Shown here: positions 60,808-64,000 of the stretch, piece by piece
How the letters are laid out: the number at the start of each line of letters is the position of its first letter
Numbering within the stretch: the stretch's first letter is position 1
NCBI GenBank assembly: GCA_013697785.1
Contig: JACCWE010000101.1
Location: forward strand, 1-64,000
Direction: 5' to 3'
Source of the DNA: Gemmatimonadaceae bacterium
Lineage (GTDB): Bacteria; Gemmatimonadota; Gemmatimonadetes; Gemmatimonadales; Gemmatimonadaceae
DNA: 64,000 nt
Position numbers and translations under genes: made by a program
Notes under the pieces: model-generated
What the model was told of the DNA's origin: nothing
Seen by the model: the letters and a program-made list of their open reading frames with translations, nothing else
Databases searched by the model: none

Positions 60808-63800
60808 ATGCAAATGAGTCGTGAGCTTCGTAAGACTCTCTGGGTCCTCGTGGCCTCGGGAGTTGTTGGCGTTAGTACGCTGGCAGCGCAGGGAATCACT
60901 ACGGCGGCCGTCAGCGGCGTCGTCACCGATTCGGTCGGGCAGCCGGTCGAGTCCGCACAGATTCAGGTGACGAATCAGCAGACGGGTGTAAAGAGCGGCT
61001 CGCTCACACGCGCAAATGGAAATTTCTACATTCAGGGCGTCGAAGTCGGCGGGCCATATGTGGTCACGGTGCGCCGCCTCGGCTTCGCGCCGGACAGCGT
61101 CACCGGAGTTCGCCTCACTCTGGGCCAGAACTTTCGTGTGAACTTCAAGCTCGGCACGCAGGCCGCACAGCTCTCCGTGGTGACGGTGCGCGCGACCTCC
61201 GACACGCTGAGCACGCAGATCTCCTCGTCGCGCCGCGGCGTGCAAACCGACATCTCCGACAGCGCGCTCCGCCGGCTTCCCACGCTGAATCGCAATTTCA
61301 CCGACTTTCTGTCGCTGACGCCGCAGGTGACGCAGGCGCAGAACGCCGGGCTCTCGGGCGGCGGCCAGAACAATCGGTTCAACAACATCCAGATCGATGG
61401 CGCGAGCGAAAGCGATCTGTTCGGACTTGGCACTACCGGTCAGCCTGGCGGGCAGGCTCGCGGGCGCTCGATCTCGCTGGAGGCTGTGAAGGAATACCAG
61501 GTGCTGCTGTCTCCGTTCGATGTGCGCCAGGGAAATTTCACAGGCGCGCTGATCAACGCGGTGACGAAGAGCGGCACCAACGAGTTTCACGGGTCCGTGT
61601 ACTATTACTTCCGCAATCAGGATCTCGCGGCCGACGTGCCGCTGCTGCGGGCGAGTGAGTTCCAGCAAAAACAGTACGGCTTCTCGATCGGCGGGCCGAT
61701 CGTGAAGGACAAGATTCACTTCTTCGTCTCGCCCGAGTGGCAGGACGAGGCGTATCCGGCGCCGGGTCCGTATCCGGGCTCGGCGGGTGTCGCCTCCGCC
61801 GCCGATGCTGCGACCATCCAGCGCATGACGGACATCCTGCGCGACTCGTATGGGCTCGACGCTGGGGCTGCCGGTGCGGTGTCGAACAAGAATCCGCTGA
61901 CGAACGTCTTCGCGCGTCTCGACTTCGTACTGCCGTACAACAGCCGACTCGTCATTCGCGACAACTACGGCAAGGCGGAGCTCGACACGCTCTTCCGCCT
62001 ACCGACTTCGTTTCGCTTCGGATCGAACGCGTACTCATTCAACAACAAGAAGAACGCGGCGGTCGCGCAGCTATTCACGAACTGGAACAACGGCGCGAAC
62101 AACGAGCTGTTCCTCGGATACACGACCATTCGCGACTTCCGTCCGCCGAATGCGGACTATCCGTCGATCACGGTCAACACTGGGATTACGGGCACGCTGA
62201 TCGCTGGAGCGGAGTCGAACTCGCAGGGAAACTCGCTCGACCAGGACATCTTCGAGATCACGGACAATTTCACGATCCCGGTCGGCGCGAAGCACCGGAT
62301 CAGCGTCGGCACGCACAACGAGTTCTACAAGATGGACAATCTGTTCGCGCGCAATTCGCAGGGCGCGTATACGTTCGCGAGCCTCGATTCGCTCGAGGCG
62401 GGGAATCCGAACGCGTACACGATCGGTCTGAATCTCGGACAGGGTTTCCATTCGAAGTTCGACGCTGCGAACTACTCCGTGTATGCCGAAGACCAGTGGA
62501 CGATCAACGATCGATTCAACGTTCTCTATGGTATACGCCTCGACGTGCCGTCGATCAGCTCGCACCCGGCCACCAACCAGCTCATCGACAGCCTCTTCAA
62601 TCGCGATACCCACGAACTTCCGACCGGCAACGTGCAGTGGTCGCCGCGCGTGGGCTTCAACTGGGATGTTACCGGGAAGCAAACGGACCAGCTGCGAGGC
62701 GGTGTCGGCGTATTCCAGGGGCGTCCCGCCGCGGTGTGGCTCGAGAACACGATTGCCAATTCGGGCTTCGGACTCGGGCTGCTCTCCTGCGGCGCCGGAG
62801 GGCTCGGCCGTGCTCCCGCCTTCAATAGCGACATCAACAACCAGCCTCAGACCTGTCTCGACTCAGCGGGCAGTCCGATCGGCGCCGGCGCATACAGCGA
62901 AGTGGATCTGCTCAACAAGAAGCTGAAGTATCCGCAGACGCTGCGCGCGACGTTGGGCTTCGATCACCAGTTCAGCAACGGCTTCGTCGGAACGCTCGAG
63001 GGGATCTACACGCGCGGGCTGAACTCGTTCTTCTATCAGAACCTCAACGTCGGTGATCCGACGGGTGTCGACCGGTTCGGTCGCGTTATCTACGCGACGT
63101 CGTTTGCGACGAACGGAACGCCGACCACGAATCTCGTCAGCAAGCAGTTCAAGGCTGGCGGCGTCTACGATGTGAAGAATCAGTCGAAGGACTATTCGTA
63201 TCAGCTCACGGCGCAGCTGAAGAAGCGATTCTCAGACGCGCTCGAGGCGAGCGGTGCGTTCACGCATGGTCACTCGTACACGGTTTCGGACGTGACGAGC
63301 AGCACTGCGGCGTCGAACTTTCGCTTCGGCCGTGAGCTCGCCGGCAATCTGCTCGGGGAGAACACCGGTATTTCCCAGTTCGACATCCCGAACAAGGTGC
63401 TGATCGCCGGCACGTACACAGCGCCGTGGAAGACGTGGGCGACGACCTTCTCCATGATTTATGTCGGAGTCTCCGGAATTCCGTTCGACTATGTGGCGAC
63501 GGGGCGCGGAGCCGTGGGTGACCTCAACGGCGACGGCGTAAATGGAAACGATCTGCTCTACGTTCCGCGGAACGCGCGCGATCCGAGCGAAATGTTGTTC
63601 GCGAACGAGATCGTGAACGGGCAGGTCATCACGGCACAGACGCAGGCCCAGCTCTTCGAGCAGTTCATCGATGGGCAGAAGTGTCTGAGCGACCATCGCG
63701 GCGAGATCATGCCGCGCAACGCGTGCCGCTCGCCGTGGCAGAACAACATGAACGTGACGGTCGAGCAGACCTTGCCGAGCGTGATGGGAAAGACGCTGTC

Positions 63801-64000
63801 CCTCCGCCTCGACGTGTTCAACTTCCTGAACATGATCGACCACGACTGGGGCAAGGTCAAGCTTCCCTCGATCTCGCCGAGCTTCAACAATCAGCCGCTG
63901 GTGACAGAGGTCGGGCAGACGACGGGAGACGTGCTCGACACCCAGCCGATATTCAACTTCGTTCCGGCGAGCGCGGTGCGATGGACGTCGAACGTGATTC
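60808..64000 (+). CDS. Oar-like TonB-dependent receptor (partial, 3' end outside window)
   Basis: Over 1060 residues of an outer-membrane receptor. A signal peptide (TLWVLVASGVVGVSTLAAQ) leads to a carboxypeptidase-regulatory-like domain (about 25-115: VSGVVTDSVGQPVESAQIQV, NGNFYIQGVEVGGPYVVTV), then a plug (TDFLSLTPQVTQAQ, IQIDGASESDLFGLG, QVLLSPFDVRQGNFTGALIN) and a beta-barrel (INAVTKSGTNEFHGSVYYYF, FSIGGPIVKDKIHFFVSPEW). These fit Oar-type TonB-dependent transporters. Substrate unknown. The gene continues off the right edge; no stop is seen. Confidence 0.93.
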   Translation, partial: MQMSRELRKTLWVLVASGVVGVSTLAAQGITTAAVSGVVTDSVGQPVESAQIQVTNQQTGVKSGSLTRANGNFYIQGVEVGGPYVVTVRRLGFAPDSVTGVRLTLGQNFRVNFKLGTQAAQLSVVTVRATSDTLSTQISSSRRGVQTDISDSALRRLPTLNRNFTDFLSLTPQVTQAQNAGLSGGGQNNRFNNIQIDGASESDLFGLGTTGQPGGQARGRSISLEAVKEYQVLLSPFDVRQGNFTGALINAVTKSGTNEFHGSVYYYFRNQDLAADVPLLRASEFQQKQYGFSIGGPIVKDKIHFFVSPEWQDEAYPAPGPYPGSAGVASAADAATIQRMTDILRDSYGLDAGAAGAVSNKNPLTNVFARLDFVLPYNSRLVIRDNYGKAELDTLFRLPTSFRFGSNAYSFNNKKNAAVAQLFTNWNNGANNELFLGYTTIRDFRPPNADYPSITVNTGITGTLIAGAESNSQGNSLDQDIFEITDNFTIPVGAKHRISVGTHNEFYKMDNLFARNSQGAYTFASLDSLEAGNPNAYTIGLNLGQGFHSKFDAANYSVYAEDQWTINDRFNVLYGIRLDVPSISSHPATNQLIDSLFNRDTHELPTGNVQWSPRVGFNWDVTGKQTDQLRGGVGVFQGRPAAVWLENTIANSGFGLGLLSCGAGGLGRAPAFNSDINNQPQTCLDSAGSPIGAGAYSEVDLLNKKLKYPQTLRATLGFDHQFSNGFVGTLEGIYTRGLNSFFYQNLNVGDPTGVDRFGRVIYATSFATNGTPTTNLVSKQFKAGGVYDVKNQSKDYSYQLTAQLKKRFSDALEASGAFTHGHSYTVSDVTSSTAASNFRFGRELAGNLLGENTGISQFDIPNKVLIAGTYTAPWKTWATTFSMIYVGVSGIPFDYVATGRGAVGDLNGDGVNGNDLLYVPRNARDPSEMLFANEIVNGQVITAQTQAQLFEQFIDGQKCLSDHRGEIMPRNACRSPWQNNMNVTVEQTLPSVMGKTLSLRLDVFNFLNMIDHDWGKVKLPSISPSFNNQPLVTEVGQTTGDVLDTQPIFNFVPASAVRWTSNVI

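Noticed and set aside
1-64000. CRISPR arrays, tRNA or rRNA genes, insertion sequences and prophage
   Set aside because: Read through on both strands; no array of regular repeats, no cloverleaf, no transposase and no phage genes were seen.

Overview
The window is high-GC bacterial chromosome with a Gram-negative envelope and aerobic metabolism. The evidence is an Oar-type TonB-dependent receptor, OM-type secreted proteins, cytochrome c maturation genes and heme A synthesis genes. The gene content and the style of the proteins suggest Gemmatimonadota or a close relative. That placement is inference from protein style; there is no rRNA here to test it. I saw no tRNA, rRNA, CRISPR array, insertion sequence or prophage. 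Coding density is very high: no gap between genes exceeds about 300 bases. Neighbouring genes are very often joined by 1-11 nt stop/start overlaps (ATGA, GTGA, TTGA), with many GTG and TTG starts.

Layout. 1-2.8 kb: a lipid module with a divergent partial gene (possibly an alpha-oxoamine synthase), a PlsC-type acyltransferase, a Tam41-like nucleotidyltransferase and a CDP-alcohol phosphatidyltransferase. 3-12.5 kb: a frameshifted secreted cupin, aconitase, an M20 hydrolase, a TupA-like ATP-grasp protein, a lipoprotein, a patatin-ferredoxin fusion, small envelope proteins and a sortase. 12.6-22.5 kb: an M28 peptidase, PsuG, a TPR protein coupled to a double M16 protease, then a three-gene operon (cNMP-binding protein, SpeD-like protein lacking its catalytic residues, membrane protein with a glycosidase-like domain), and a PgsA-like enzyme. 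22.6-29.6 kb: small unknown proteins, a DsbA-like/VKOR thiol-oxidation pair, an MDR oxidoreductase, a GNAT and acetyl-CoA synthetase.

29.7-38 kb is a heme supply block: a XerD-like protein with a degenerate active site is translationally coupled to ccmA-ccmB-ccmC-ccmD. Next come a fused cobA-hemD, hemC, hemB (preceded by a palindrome), an aldo/keto reductase and pyrophosphatase. 38-43.4 kb: a DHH phosphoesterase coupled to a DUF2235 (Tle1-like) hydrolase, then RF3. 43.4-50.3 kb, minus strand: a compact run that looks like a small secondary-metabolite pathway (ketosynthase, SRPBCC cyclase-like protein, methyltransferase, flavin reductase, geranylgeranyl-reductase-type flavoprotein, radical SAM protein), followed upstream by a DUF92 protein and an RsrA-type anti-sigma. 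50.4-55 kb: a V4R-like protein, an M24 peptidase, three interlocking hairpins, then an ECF sigma/anti-sigma/DUF4097 operon. 55-59.2 kb, minus strand: an ABC exporter that probably uses a CTG start, ctaB, ctaA and a CoxB-like transmembrane-only peptide. 59.3-64 kb: an APC permease and a TonB receptor that runs off the window.

The items most worth a second look are the Tam41-like lipid module, the interlocking hairpins, the recombinase-like gene inside the ccm operon, the SpeD-like operon, the ketosynthase/radical SAM cluster, and an inverted pair of about 70-bp dispersed repeats. No database search could be run. All family calls rest on reading motifs and lengths.
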